A stretch of 22,852 bases of DNA from contig PKTO01000281.1 in assembly GCA_002869095.1 (NCBI GenBank), forward strand, positions 1 through 22,852. Reading direction: 5' to 3'. Every line of letters begins with the position of its first letter. Position 1 is the stretch's first letter. The notes below the pieces were generated by a model. That model was not told the origin of the DNA. It searched no databases and was given only the letters and a program-made list of their open reading frames with translations. The DNA is from Clostridiales bacterium (GTDB lineage Bacteria > Bacillota > Clostridia > Peptostreptococcales > BM714). The position numbers and the translations under genes are program-made. Shown piece by piece: positions 14,176 to 22,593 of the stretch.

Positions 14176-15527
14176 TGGCTTTTGAACTGGAAAAAACGAA
14201 AAAAATCATAGAAAGGGATGCGGAAGTATATCCCGGATTTGCAAGGATGCCTTATTATCCGTTGGCGGTCGCAAGAGGGCATGGAGCCATATTGGAGGAT
14301 TTCGACGGAAACGAATTCATAGACTTGCTTTCGAGCGCTTCGGCTCTGAATACAGGGCATGCTCATCCCAGAATAGTGAATGCGATAAAGGAACAGGCCG
14401 AAAAATACATAACCTACACAGCGGCTTACATGTACTCGGAACCTCTAGTCAAATATGCGGAGGCGCTTATTGGCGTTACGCCAGGTGACTATGAAAAGAA
14501 GGTGGCTTATGGAAATTGCGGCTCGGACGCCAACGACGGGGCCATAAAGCTTGCAAGAGCATACACGGGAAGAAAAAAAATAGTGTCATTCATAGGAGCA
14601 TACCATGGTTCTACATACGGAGCCTTGTCATTAAGCGCAATAAGCCTCAATATGCGGAGGAAAATAGGACCTCTCCTGGGAGAAATAGAGCACATCGAGT
14701 ATCCTGACTGCTATAGGTGCAGATACGGAAAAGAACCGGCAAGCTGCGGCCTCGAGTGTCTGGGGGCTTTAAAGAAGGCAATGACGACTTACATGCCGCC
14801 CGAGGACATAGCGGCTGTGATAATCGAACCGATTCAGGGAGACGGGGGGCTAATAGTCCCTCCCAATAGATACATGAAAGCCCTTTTCGAAATGTGCAGG
14901 GAGCATGGAATACTCTTCGTAAGCGAGGAGGTGCAGCAGGGTTTCGGACGCACAGGGAAGTGGTTCGGAATAGAACACTTCGACGTGGTTCCGGATATGC
15001 TGATTTTGGGCAAGTCGATAGGCTCGGGAGTTCCTCTCAGCGCAATTGTGGGAAGAAAAGAAATAATGGATTCGATGGACGCTCCGGCGCATCTCTTTAC
15101 AATGAGCGGAAACGCTATGGCTTGCGCGGCAGCACATGAGACGCTTGAGGTCATAAAGGACGAAAAACTTATCGAAAAAAGCGCCAATCTCGGTGATTAC
15201 GCCAAAGAGCGTTTCCAAGCCCTAATGGAAGAATATGAAATCATAGGCGACGTAAGAGGCTTGGGGCTTTCCATAGGAGTCGACCTTGTGAAGGACAGGA
15301 AAGGCAAGGAAGGCAACAGGGAAGCGGCGGCAAAAATTTGCTACAGATGTTGGGAAAAAGGGGTAATCATAATTTTTCTGGGTGACGGCGTATTGAGATT
15401 CCAGCCGCCACTAGTAATTACCCGTGAAGAAATAGACAAGGCAATTGATGTTATAGAGGAATCGATGAAAGAGTATATGGCAGGGGATATCCCCGACGAG
15501 ATACTCGAAACTGCAAAGGGGTGGTAA
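14175..15527 (+). CDS. Class III PLP-dependent aminotransferase (GabT-like; possible amino-acid epimerase)
   Basis: A 450-aa PLP enzyme of the omega-aminotransferase family. Landmarks are GCSDAN-like NCGSDANDGAIKLARA (114-129), FIGAYHGSTYGALSLS (139-154), IIEPIQGDGG (216-225) and LGKSIGSGVPLSAIVG (278-293) with Lys280 binding PLP. Where most members have D-E-V-Q-x-G-F-G-R-T-G, this one reads S-E-E-V-Q-Q-G-F-G-R-T-G, so Glu251 occupies the place of the Asp that contacts the PLP nitrogen. A C-x2-C-x8-C-x3-C cluster (179-195) could bind metal. Start ATG 14175 shares its A with the upstream TAA stop and has GGAGGGG (14163-14169) 5 bp before it, so translation is coupled. GABA-type transamination or an isoleucine-2-epimerase-like racemase activity are both compatible. 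Confidence 0.88.
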   Translation: MAFELEKTKKIIERDAEVYPGFARMPYYPLAVARGHGAILEDFDGNEFIDLLSSASALNTGHAHPRIVNAIKEQAEKYITYTAAYMYSEPLVKYAEALIGVTPGDYEKKVAYGNCGSDANDGAIKLARAYTGRKKIVSFIGAYHGSTYGALSLSAISLNMRRKIGPLLGEIEHIEYPDCYRCRYGKEPASCGLECLGALKKAMTTYMPPEDIAAVIIEPIQGDGGLIVPPNRYMKALFEMCREHGILFVSEEVQQGFGRTGKWFGIEHFDVVPDMLILGKSIGSGVPLSAIVGRKEIMDSMDAPAHLFTMSGNAMACAAAHETLEVIKDEKLIEKSANLGDYAKERFQALMEEYEIIGDVRGLGLSIGVDLVKDRKGKEGNREAAAKICYRCWEKGVIIIFLGDGVLRFQPPLVITREEIDKAIDVIEESMKEYMAGDIPDEILETAKGW

Positions 15528-15589
15528 GGAAGCAAAAAATTGTTTGTCAATATCGCAATCATACTAAATCAGATCAAGGAGGAACACAC

Positions 15590-16711
15590 ATGAATTTTGT
15601 AAAATCGGACACATTCAAGAAATATTTTGTTCCGGGTATTGTTTTTCAATCTGTTGTAATCGCAGGAGGGTACGGCACGGGTCGCGAGCTGGTAGAGTTT
15701 TTCCTGAATTTCGGGACACTGGGCGGACTCCTTGCAATGGTATTCATATCGACGGTCATCTGGTCTCTTGTCTGCGCTGCAACTTTCGAATTCGCAAGAG
15801 TATTCAAGGCCTATGACTACAGAAGCTTTTTCACCAAACTGCTCGGCAAGGCGTGGTGGCTCTATGAAGTATGCTATTTCGTTCTTCTTCTCATTGTACT
15901 CGCAGTAATAGCATCGACTGCCGGAAGCATACTCAATGAAATCTTCGGACTCAATTACTATGTTGGAGTCGTTGGAATGATGGTTGGAGTCGGACTGCTT
16001 GTATTCAACGGTTCGGAGGCAATAGAGAAATTTCTTTCGTATTGGTCTTTCCTGCTATACGCAGTATACATCGCATTCCTGGTAGTATGCTTCACAAAGT
16101 ACGGCGACGGAATCATGAGCTCCGTATTCCAAGGCAATATGAAGAGCGGATGGGCCCTCGGAGGCTTCAAATACGCATTCTACAATTTGGGAATCATACC
16201 GGCGGTATTGTTCTCGACCAGACACATTGAGACAAGGAAAGAGGCAATAGGATCGGGCATCATGGCTGGAATAATCGGAATCGTTCCCGGGATACTTCTG
16301 TATCTTGCAATGATCGGGCTCTATCCGGAAATTTTGACAGTTGCAGTTCCTACAAACCACATACTTGGGGTATTGGGCTCGCCATTCTTCCAAATAACAT
16401 TCCAAGTGGTACTCTTCGGTACACTTATCGAAACTGGCACAGGGTTCATATTTGCAGTTACAGAAAGAATCAATTCGGTATACAAAGAAAAAGGCGAAAC
16501 AATGCCTACCAAATTGACTACTACACTCACAATCGCCCTTCTCATAGTCGGAGCGGTAATCGCGCAATTTGGACTGATCGGACTAATAGCCAAAGGTTAC
16601 GGAACAATAACATGGGGATTCTTCGTATTTTATGTTGTTCCCGTCTGCACAATCGGTGTTTGGAAGATCAAGCAGCAGGACAATGCATTGGAGAACCGCA
16701 AGGTAGGATAA
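15590..16711 (+). CDS. YkvI-like integral membrane transporter (APC superfamily type)
   Basis: A 373-aa protein with about ten membrane segments, resembling the YkvI family of presumed LeuT-fold carriers. The first helix carries the glycine-rich break VVIAGGYGTGRELVEFF, the kind of unwound segment that binds substrate and ion in that fold. The start is ATG 15590, 7 bp behind a perfect AAGGAGG (15576-15582); the frame is open further left but without any start signal and into the previous gene. It is the third gene of the sigma-54 operon, 62 bp after the class III aminotransferase, so its cargo is probably the amino acid those enzymes act on. No terminator with a T-run follows, only the hairpin at 16738-16771. 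Confidence 0.82.
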   Translation: MNFVKSDTFKKYFVPGIVFQSVVIAGGYGTGRELVEFFLNFGTLGGLLAMVFISTVIWSLVCAATFEFARVFKAYDYRSFFTKLLGKAWWLYEVCYFVLLLIVLAVIASTAGSILNEIFGLNYYVGVVGMMVGVGLLVFNGSEAIEKFLSYWSFLLYAVYIAFLVVCFTKYGDGIMSSVFQGNMKSGWALGGFKYAFYNLGIIPAVLFSTRHIETRKEAIGSGIMAGIIGIVPGILLYLAMIGLYPEILTVAVPTNHILGVLGSPFFQITFQVVLFGTLIETGTGFIFAVTERINSVYKEKGETMPTKLTTTLTIALLIVGAVIAQFGLIGLIAKGYGTITWGFFVFYVVPVCTIGVWKIKQQDNALENRKVG

Positions 16712-16737
16712 ACAAAACCAAAAGTGCAATTTTAATG

Positions 16738-16771
16738 CCCTCCTTTCACGTTTGCAAGCGTGGAAGGAGGG
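16738..16771. repeat. Long near-perfect hairpin after the YkvI-like gene
   Basis: CCCTCCTTTCACGTTTG (16738-16754) pairs along its whole length with CAAGCGTGGAAGGAGGG (16755-16771), counting two G-T wobbles. A loose outer pairing of TTTTA with TAAAT extends it. No T-run follows on either strand, so it is not a standard terminator. It may protect the 3' end of the sigma-54 operon mRNA or slow polymerase. Confidence 0.7.
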
Positions 16772-16806
16772 TAAATTCATGCATAGGGACACGGAGTTTT
16801 GCCTTA

Positions 16807-16817
16807 TATGATAAAAT
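16807..16817 (+). promoter_or_regulatory. Extended -10 promoter for the DUF2157 operon
   Basis: TATGATAAAAT has the TGN element plus TAAAAT, as at 4081 and 6855, but here the flanking bases do not form the ATTTTA/TAAAAT inverted repeat. The start codon follows 23 bp later. Confidence 0.45.
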
Positions 16818-16840
16818 GAAAGAGCAAGGGAGGCGAGTGA

Positions 16841-17926
16841 ATGAAAAGAAAAACAATCGGCAGTGCCAGCTACAGATTCATAAAAAACGAAACAGCTTAT
16901 CTTGAGAGGATCGAGGTCATAGACCATGAGACCGGCGTCCGGATAGTGGATGCATACCAACCCCGGGGGGAAGGCATGAACTACATCCGCATAATTCTGA
17001 CCATAGGGTCGATACTGGTGGGATTGGGCATAATAAGCTTCATAGCCAGCAATTGGCAGCAAATAGGCAATGCCTTGAAATTGTCGGTGCTTGCATCGGG
17101 ATTTTTGGGCTTTGCATGGGCTGGAAGGGTTTTGGAAAAGGAATATCCCAGGACGGGACGAAGCCTTTCATACATATCGGTATTGGTTTTCGGGGCGGGC
17201 ATTTTCCTGGTTGAACAGATGTACAACATATCCATCCACTTTTCAAAAAGTTTTCTGCTTTGGTCACTTGGAACATTGCCTATGGCCTATGTGCTGAAAG
17301 ACAAGCTGCTGTTTTTATTTGCGCATGGACTTCTCCTCATTCACAGCCTTGGTAATTTTGATTATCAGGGAATAGCCTGTGACTTCGCCGCAGTGCTGAT
17401 TTTGCTTTATGCAATCAACAGGCTGGCTTTTGAAAACAGGGAGTATTTCATGTTTGTTGAAAACATATTGGCGGCGGTATGGGTGCTTGACCTGATCTAC
17501 GAATTGCAGGGAAGCGACCTTTTGGCTGCGGGTGTGATTTTTGCTTCCGGCATCTTTATGAAATATGCATTGTCTTCACATGGGGACATGTTTGTGCTTG
17601 AAGGAAATCTGTTTTTAGGGTTTTCCGGTTTGGCTCTCACATACAAAGGTATATGGAGCGACATGCCATGGGAATTCCCGGGAGAGGCCGCGGTGATATT
17701 CGGCATCGCCCTCATGGCTTATTTTCTTGCGGATACAAGGAAAGGCCATATAAGCAGCCTTGTTTTCGTATGCCTTCTAATATTCAGGTACTATGTAGAC
17801 AGTTTTTATGATTTCATGCCTAAATCCATGTTTTTCATCATCGGGGGACTCATGCTCATAGCCTTCGGATACTGGTTTGAAAGAATGAGGAAAAGGGAGG
17901 GCATAAAAAATGAAGAGCGTTCATAG
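16841..17926 (+). CDS. DUF2157 multi-spanning membrane protein
   Basis: A 361-aa membrane protein with a short cytoplasmic N-terminus (about 1-45) followed by roughly ten to eleven hydrophobic helices and a basic C-terminal tail (ERMRKREGIKNEERS). The first helix pair (IILTIGSILVGLGIISFIASNWQQIG) is the conserved start of the DUF2157 domain, where the S-N-W motif follows helix 1. No function is established for this family; it regularly pairs with a GDYXXLXY protein, as here. Start ATG 16841 follows GGGAGGCG. The next gene overlaps its end by 17 bp. Confidence 0.85.
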   Translation: MKRKTIGSASYRFIKNETAYLERIEVIDHETGVRIVDAYQPRGEGMNYIRIILTIGSILVGLGIISFIASNWQQIGNALKLSVLASGFLGFAWAGRVLEKEYPRTGRSLSYISVLVFGAGIFLVEQMYNISIHFSKSFLLWSLGTLPMAYVLKDKLLFLFAHGLLLIHSLGNFDYQGIACDFAAVLILLYAINRLAFENREYFMFVENILAAVWVLDLIYELQGSDLLAAGVIFASGIFMKYALSSHGDMFVLEGNLFLGFSGLALTYKGIWSDMPWEFPGEAAVIFGIALMAYFLADTRKGHISSLVFVCLLIFRYYVDSFYDFMPKSMFFIIGGLMLIAFGYWFERMRKREGIKNEERS

Positions 17927-18458
17927 AAACAGGCTCGGATTTGCAATCGCCTTGCTTGTGCCGCTTGTAATATTGTGCGGAATCGCATTCAAGCCGCTTT
18001 TGGCTAAAACGCAGGGAGTAGAAATACTTCTGGAGACTGAAACCTACGACCCGGGAGATTTGTTCCGCGGGGACTATGTGCATCTGAACCTGAAGATAAA
18101 CAGGACATCGCATGATTTTCTTTCGGAAGAAATTCTACAGGATGTTGAAAAGTACAATGGAGGCTTTGTTTATGTTTTGCTTAAGATGGATGAAAACGGT
18201 TATCATTGCATAGACAAGGTTTTGGGAAAGTCGCCGCCCGAAGGGGTCTATCTGAAGGCGAAAATTTCCGGATTGCGTGAAAAAGGCGAATTTCCAAAGC
18301 CATACGAAGCATATCTTTACTATGGGCTTGAAAGGTACTATGTTGAGGAAAACACCGGAGAGGAACTGCAGTATGACTCAAATCAAGGCATCATCGATGT
18401 CAGGGTTGGGGTCTACAAGGGCTATGGATACGTGGCAGGCCTTGAAAAAAGGGAATGA
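17910..18458 (+). CDS. GDYXXLXY-domain membrane-anchored protein
   Basis: A 182-aa protein with one N-terminal membrane helix (about 10-30) and an extracytoplasmic domain. The family motif appears as R-G-D-Y-V-H-L-N-L (53-61), with Leu in place of the final Tyr. Start ATG 17910 has GGGAGGG (17895-17901) 8 bp upstream and lies inside the end of the DUF2157 gene, so the two are translationally coupled and probably form a complex. In other genomes the two domains can be neighbours or fused. Molecular role unknown. Confidence 0.85.
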   Translation: MKSVHRNRLGFAIALLVPLVILCGIAFKPLLAKTQGVEILLETETYDPGDLFRGDYVHLNLKINRTSHDFLSEEILQDVEKYNGGFVYVLLKMDENGYHCIDKVLGKSPPEGVYLKAKISGLREKGEFPKPYEAYLYYGLERYYVEENTGEELQYDSNQGIIDVRVGVYKGYGYVAGLEKRE

Positions 18459-18462
18459 AAAA

Positions 18463-18530
18463 GCATTTCCGGAAGAGGGCAGGATGGTGAATCCTGTTCC
18501 GCCCGCTGTTTGTGCCTGTGGCGGATATGC
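18463..18530. other. Structured GC-rich intergenic segment, unclassified
   Basis: GCATTTCCG (18463-18471) pairs with CGGATATGC (18522-18530) except for one mismatch, closing a region that holds CAGGAT/ATCCTG (18480-18495) and CCGCC/GGCGG (18499-18503 with 18519-18524, slightly ambiguous). It has no T-run and lies 37 bp before the next start codon. It may be an mRNA processing or 5' structural element. Confidence 0.25.
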
Positions 18531-18567
18531 TTGATTTATGGTTTAATGGATTGGAGAGGTGAAACAT

Positions 18568-19134
18568 ATGAGAGATGCATTCAACGAAATGTGCGTGATG
18601 TTCAATGGGAAGGGATACGAAAAAATAATGATCAATTCCCTTTTCAATCAAATGACTTTAAAGCTGCCCGAAGACTCTTTCTGGAGAGTCAGAAAGAACC
18701 GCATGGAGATTCTTGTCCACAGGGAAACAGCCGAGGGATATGGGACGGTCCTTGGAAGCGAGGGGAATTCCATGGAATTTCTGAACAACCGGAGAATCAC
18801 ATTCGAAGGGGGAAGGATGGTGGACATAAGCCATTTGGACAGCCGGGCCTTCATTTCTGAAAATTTTTCCAAGGAAAATCTGGACAGAGTGGCTGGATTT
18901 TTCATTGAAGAGGATGACGGACACATGAGAATGGGGATTATACTCGGAGGAATGGAGAAAAAGGGCATCATTAACGGAGAAACAATGAATGACGGCGTGT
19001 TCGCAATGAAGGGCGGAAATTTGTGTGATGAATCCATACGCCTTTATATGGACATGACAGATGTCAGAGTGGATGCGGTCAAGCCGGGCGGCAAGATAGA
19101 AGCTCTGCTGAGGGATAGGAAATGGATCCTGTAA
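18568..19134 (+). CDS. Hypothetical protein, 188 aa, not recognised
   Basis: I do not recognise this protein. It has no signal peptide or membrane helix and looks like a soluble alpha/beta protein with many short Gly-containing turns (ILGGMEKKGIINGETMNDGV). A mid-region Asp/Glu-rich stretch reads FIEEDDGHMRMG. Start ATG 18568 is chosen because GGAGAGG (18553-18559) lies 8 bp upstream; an in-frame GTG at 18559 overlaps that site. It stands alone, 109 bp after the GDYXXLXY gene and 62 bp before the prolyl isomerase gene. A long frame with a good ribosome site and codon use like its neighbours makes it a real gene. Confidence 0.75.
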   Translation: MRDAFNEMCVMFNGKGYEKIMINSLFNQMTLKLPEDSFWRVRKNRMEILVHRETAEGYGTVLGSEGNSMEFLNNRRITFEGGRMVDISHLDSRAFISENFSKENLDRVAGFFIEEDDGHMRMGIILGGMEKKGIINGETMNDGVFAMKGGNLCDESIRLYMDMTDVRVDAVKPGGKIEALLRDRKWIL

Positions 19135-19196
19135 ATGGACAGCCCTAAAGCTTTCTGTTATCATGTCATTATACTAAATTCAAAGGAGAATATTAA

Positions 19197-19940
19197 ATGA
19201 GCGAAAATGTTTTGGCAAAAGTAGGGGGCAGGGAAATACTCAAAGAAGAGATGGAAATGATGATCAAAAGCCTTGGACCGGAGCGTGCGGCCCAGTTCAA
19301 TAACGATAAGGGACGGGAGTATGTTTTGAATGAACTTATCAATCAGGAGCTTTTTTATCTTTACGCAATGGCAAATGGAATGGATGGGGAAGAAGCTTTA
19401 AAAGCCCAGCTTGAGACGGTCAAGGCCAACATACTCAAGCAATATGCTGTAAACAAGACGATTGCCGGCGTAGGTGTCGAGGAAAAAGAGGCTGAGGAGT
19501 TTTATGAAAAAAACAAAAGCAACTTCCAAACGCCTGAAAGCGTGCGCACAAAACACATTCTGGTGGACAGCGAGGAAGAAGCCAAAAGCATAAAGGCTGA
19601 AATCGACGGTGGATTCGGCTTTGAGGATGCCGCCAAGAAATACTCCAAGTGCCCTTCAAACGAAAACGGGGGAGACTTGGGAATGTTCGAAAGAGGGAAA
19701 ATGGTTCCCGAATTCGAGGAAGCGGCTTTTGGGATGAAAGTCGGCCAAATAAGCGAACCGGTTAAAACCCAGTTCGGTTACCACCTCATCAAGGTTGAAG
19801 ACAGGAAGGAAGCATCGGTCAGGGCATACGAAGAAGTGAAAAATGAAATAGGGCAAAGACTCGCAGCCGAAAAGCAAAGAGATGTTTACATGGAAAAAAT
19901 AAACGAACTGAAACAGCAGTATGAAGTGAAAATTTACTAA
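19197..19940 (+). CDS. PpiC/parvulin-type peptidyl-prolyl isomerase, cytoplasmic
   Basis: A 247-aa folding enzyme that interconverts cis and trans proline bonds. Residues 1-110 form a helical SurA_N-like chaperone arm. The parvulin domain spans about 115-205, with the strand VRTKHILVDSEEEAKSI, then FEDAAKKYSKCPSNENGGDL and MVPEFEEAAFGMKVGQIS, ending QFGYHLIKVEDR. There is no signal peptide or lipobox, so unlike PrsA it should work in the cytoplasm. Start ATG 19197 follows AAAGGAGA (19182-19189). A TATACT (19170-19175) upstream is a possible -10 without a clear -35. A strong terminator begins right after the stop. Confidence 0.92.
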   Translation: MSENVLAKVGGREILKEEMEMMIKSLGPERAAQFNNDKGREYVLNELINQELFYLYAMANGMDGEEALKAQLETVKANILKQYAVNKTIAGVGVEEKEAEEFYEKNKSNFQTPESVRTKHILVDSEEEAKSIKAEIDGGFGFEDAAKKYSKCPSNENGGDLGMFERGKMVPEFEEAAFGMKVGQISEPVKTQFGYHLIKVEDRKEASVRAYEEVKNEIGQRLAAEKQRDVYMEKINELKQQYEVKIY

Positions 19941-19965
19941 AAGAGCCTTTGGCTCTTTTTTTTTT
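19941..19965 (+). terminator. Strong intrinsic terminator after the PpiC gene
   Basis: AAGAGCC (19941-19947), TTT loop, GGCTCTT (19951-19957), then T's through 19965. Confidence 0.95.
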
Positions 19966-20015
19966 GCCTTTGCAGTGGTACTATTTCAAAAGCGGGACTT
20001 TCAGGAGGCGGTTTG

Positions 20016-21350
20016 ATGAACATGCTTTTGGCTTCGACAATTTTATTTGCACTGTTGCTTTTGGCGGTTGCGGCCAAGGTCAACCTGTTGCTGCCGCTTC
20101 TTGCGGGAATCATCATGTTCGGATGGATGGCACGGCAAAAGGGGTTTTCACTGAGGGAAATAGCTGAAATGATGATTTCTGGCACGGAGGGAATAATGCT
20201 GATAGTACAGATATTCATGCTGATAGGGGCGATAACATCGACATGGATGGCGGCAGGAACAATACCCGCAATAGGATATTACGGACTCAAATGGATGAAC
20301 CCGAAGATTTTCATACTTTTTGCGTTTCTGCTGAGCTCATTTATGTCGTTTCTTCTCGGAACGGCATTCGGAACTGCGGGAACCATAGGGGTGGTATTGC
20401 TTGTGATGGCCAAGTCGGCGGGAGTGGATGCCAATGTCGCAGGAGGAGCCATAATCGCTGGAGCCTATTTCGGCGACAGGTGTTCTCCCATGTCTTCGAG
20501 CGCAAACCTGATTTCGATATTGACAGGCACCGACCTGTACAGGAATGTCAAAAACATGTTCAGGACAGCTGCAGTACCATTTGCCGCGAGTTGTTTCGTT
20601 TATTTGGCGGTTTCGTTTTTCAATCCCCTCAGCAGAGTCGAAACGGCTTTTCTTGAAAGCATGCGAATGGAGTTTTCAATGGGATTCTGGGCCTTTCTGC
20701 CTGCGATTGTATTGTTCGTTTCAGCGGCATTCCGCATACATGTCAAATATGCGATGGGCATGAGCGTTGCAACCGGTGCCTTGGTGGCCGTACTGTATCA
20801 GGGGGAGACGGTAAAAGCCGTTTTGAAATATGTTTTTTCGGGGTACAGCCTGGAGGGAGCGGGACTGCTTTCCGAAATAATGAGAAGCGGCGGCATTTTA
20901 TCGATGATAAACATAGCTCTCATAGTCTTGATATCCGCAGCCTACTCTGGCATTTTGGACAAGGCGGGTTTAATGGATCAAACAGAGGGTAAAATTAGAT
21001 TGTGGGTGGAAAAAGCGGGCGTTTTTCCCGTTGTTATTGCGGCCAGTCTCCTGGCTTCTGCGATAGGTTGCACTCAGACACTCGCAATAGTGATAGTGTT
21101 TCAAATAATGAAGAACCAGGATGTCTACATGGGGGATGGAAGGGAGCGGCTTGCATTGGATCTGGAGAATTCGGTTGTTGTAATGGCGCCCCTCATACCA
21201 TGGAACATTGCGGGGGCGGTTCCCGCCGCATCAATAGGCGTTGGAAGCCTTTTCATACCGTTTGCTTTTTATTTGTATATAGTACCGATTTACTGCATGT
21301 TGACAAGGGGGAGAGCGGTTGGAGCAAAAATCGAAAAAGATGTCGTATGA
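20016..21350 (+). CDS. nhaC: NhaC-family Na+/H+ antiporter
   Basis: A 444-aa inner-membrane exchanger with about eleven helices. The NhaC signature is clear at 149-165 (GAYFGDRCSPMSSSANL), as are GTAFGTAGTIG (116-126) and the C-terminal half-repeat SAIGCTQTLAIVI, ending in a block that reads N-S-V-V-V-M-A-P-L-I-P-W-N. Family members exchange Na+ for H+, and some swap malate for lactate, so an organic-acid substrate cannot be excluded. The start is ATG 20016, 7 bp after AGGAGG (20003-20008); the TTG at 20013 is less likely. A TGGTACTAT extended -10 lies at 19976-19984. The end overlaps the next gene by 32 bp. Confidence 0.88.
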   Translation: MNMLLASTILFALLLLAVAAKVNLLLPLLAGIIMFGWMARQKGFSLREIAEMMISGTEGIMLIVQIFMLIGAITSTWMAAGTIPAIGYYGLKWMNPKIFILFAFLLSSFMSFLLGTAFGTAGTIGVVLLVMAKSAGVDANVAGGAIIAGAYFGDRCSPMSSSANLISILTGTDLYRNVKNMFRTAAVPFAASCFVYLAVSFFNPLSRVETAFLESMRMEFSMGFWAFLPAIVLFVSAAFRIHVKYAMGMSVATGALVAVLYQGETVKAVLKYVFSGYSLEGAGLLSEIMRSGGILSMINIALIVLISAAYSGILDKAGLMDQTEGKIRLWVEKAGVFPVVIAASLLASAIGCTQTLAIVIVFQIMKNQDVYMGDGRERLALDLENSVVVMAPLIPWNIAGAVPAASIGVGSLFIPFAFYLYIVPIYCMLTRGRAVGAKIEKDVV

Positions 21351-22551
21351 CGCGATTGTAATAGGCGGCGGACCCGCGGGAATGTTTGCGGCAATCACAA
21401 TGAAAGAGCATTTGGCCAGAGTGGCAATACTTGAAAAGAATGACCGGATAGGCAAAAAACTGTTGCTCTCGGGAAGCGGTCAGTGCAATCTCACCCATTC
21501 CGGAAACCTGAATGAATTTGCAGGCAAATATGGAGACAAGGGGACCTTCTTGAAACCTGCCTTCAAAGGCTTCGACAATATGGCGCTGCTGAGTTTTTTT
21601 GAAAAGAGGGGAGTAAGCTTCGAGCAAAGGAAGGACGGCAAGTTTTTCCCCAAATCGGGCAAGGCTTCGGAAATACTGGCTGTGCTGGAAAAAGAACTGC
21701 GACGGTCCGGAGTCGACATACTATGCAATGAAAAGGCGGCAAGAGTAATAAAAACGGAAAATGGTTTTCGGGTTGAAACGAAAAACCTTAAGCTTAAATC
21801 AAAATTTCTTTTATTGGCGACCGGAGGCATGTCCTACCCTTCAACCGGGTCTTCGGGAGACGGATACGCTTTCGCAGAGAGTCTCGGACATTCCGTTGTG
21901 CCTGTCAAGCCGGCCCTTGCGCCGGTAGTCTGCAAGGGTTTTGAAGGAGGCTCGCTTGCAGGACTTTCATTCGAAAAGGTTGTAATTGGACTTTGGCGCA
22001 AAGGCAAAAAACTAAGGTCTTTCGAGGGCCCGCTGCTTTACACGCATGAAGGCCTTTCGGGCCCTGCCGTTCTGAACAATTCGAGGGACTTTGAGCCGGG
22101 CGACATACTTGAAATAAACTATCTTTCAGGGCAAGACAGAGCTTCGTTTGAAAAAAAGCTTTCAGAGCGGGCGTCCAAAAGCCTTCCTCCAAAAGTCAAA
22201 AGATACCTGAGGGAAGCAGGGCTTTCGGAACGATTCTGCATCGACAGAATGAAAAAGGCGGGCATATGCGAAGGGCTTTCCATATCCGAGATGGGCAAGG
22301 CGGAAAGAAAGCGATTGGCAGGCTTTCTGACCGAAGACAGAATTGAAATAAGCCGAATAAAAGGGTTCAACATCGCCATGGCGACACGGGGTGGAGTCGA
22401 CACCAGTGAAATAAACCGCAAAACAATGGAATCAAAAAAGGTGGAGGGACTTTTCTTTGTTGGAGAAGTTTTGGACATAGACGGGGAAACCGGAGGCTAC
22501 AACCTTCAGGCGGCTTTTTCGACTGCGCGCCTGACAGGCAACATATTTTAA
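21319..22551 (+). CDS. BaiN/HI0933-family FAD-dependent oxidoreductase
   Basis: A 410-aa flavoprotein. The N-terminal FAD-binding motif is AIVIGGGPAGMFAAI (12-26), followed by GKKLLLSGSGQCNLTH. The middle holds LATGGMSYPSTGSSGDGYAFA and THEGLSGPAVLNNS. The C-terminus has the family block TRGGVDTSEINRKTMESK, then GEVLDIDGETGGYNLQAAFSTARLTG. Relatives include BaiN; the substrate here is unknown. The start is TTG 21319, with GGGGGAG (21307-21313) 5 bp upstream; the later ATG at 21340 has no ribosome site. Thirty-two bases overlap the antiporter gene, so they are co-translated. Confidence 0.92.
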   Translation: MEQKSKKMSYDAIVIGGGPAGMFAAITMKEHLARVAILEKNDRIGKKLLLSGSGQCNLTHSGNLNEFAGKYGDKGTFLKPAFKGFDNMALLSFFEKRGVSFEQRKDGKFFPKSGKASEILAVLEKELRRSGVDILCNEKAARVIKTENGFRVETKNLKLKSKFLLLATGGMSYPSTGSSGDGYAFAESLGHSVVPVKPALAPVVCKGFEGGSLAGLSFEKVVIGLWRKGKKLRSFEGPLLYTHEGLSGPAVLNNSRDFEPGDILEINYLSGQDRASFEKKLSERASKSLPPKVKRYLREAGLSERFCIDRMKKAGICEGLSISEMGKAERKRLAGFLTEDRIEISRIKGFNIAMATRGGVDTSEINRKTMESKKVEGLFFVGEVLDIDGETGGYNLQAAFSTARLTGNIF

Positions 22552-22593
22552 GCGGAAGGGAAGATGCCTTATAAAGGCGAAAGGAGCGGCTTG

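Noticed and set aside
14157..14177. TTG 14157 as start of the class III aminotransferase
   Set aside because: The strong GGAGGGG lies downstream of it and 5 bp before ATG 14175, which is the usual coupled start.
15521..15592. Start at 15521 for the YkvI-like gene
   Set aside because: No ribosome site there; a perfect AAGGAGG precedes ATG 15590.
22552..22593. Cobalamin riboswitch before the adenosyltransferase
   Set aside because: Only 42 bases separate it from the previous gene, too short for that element.
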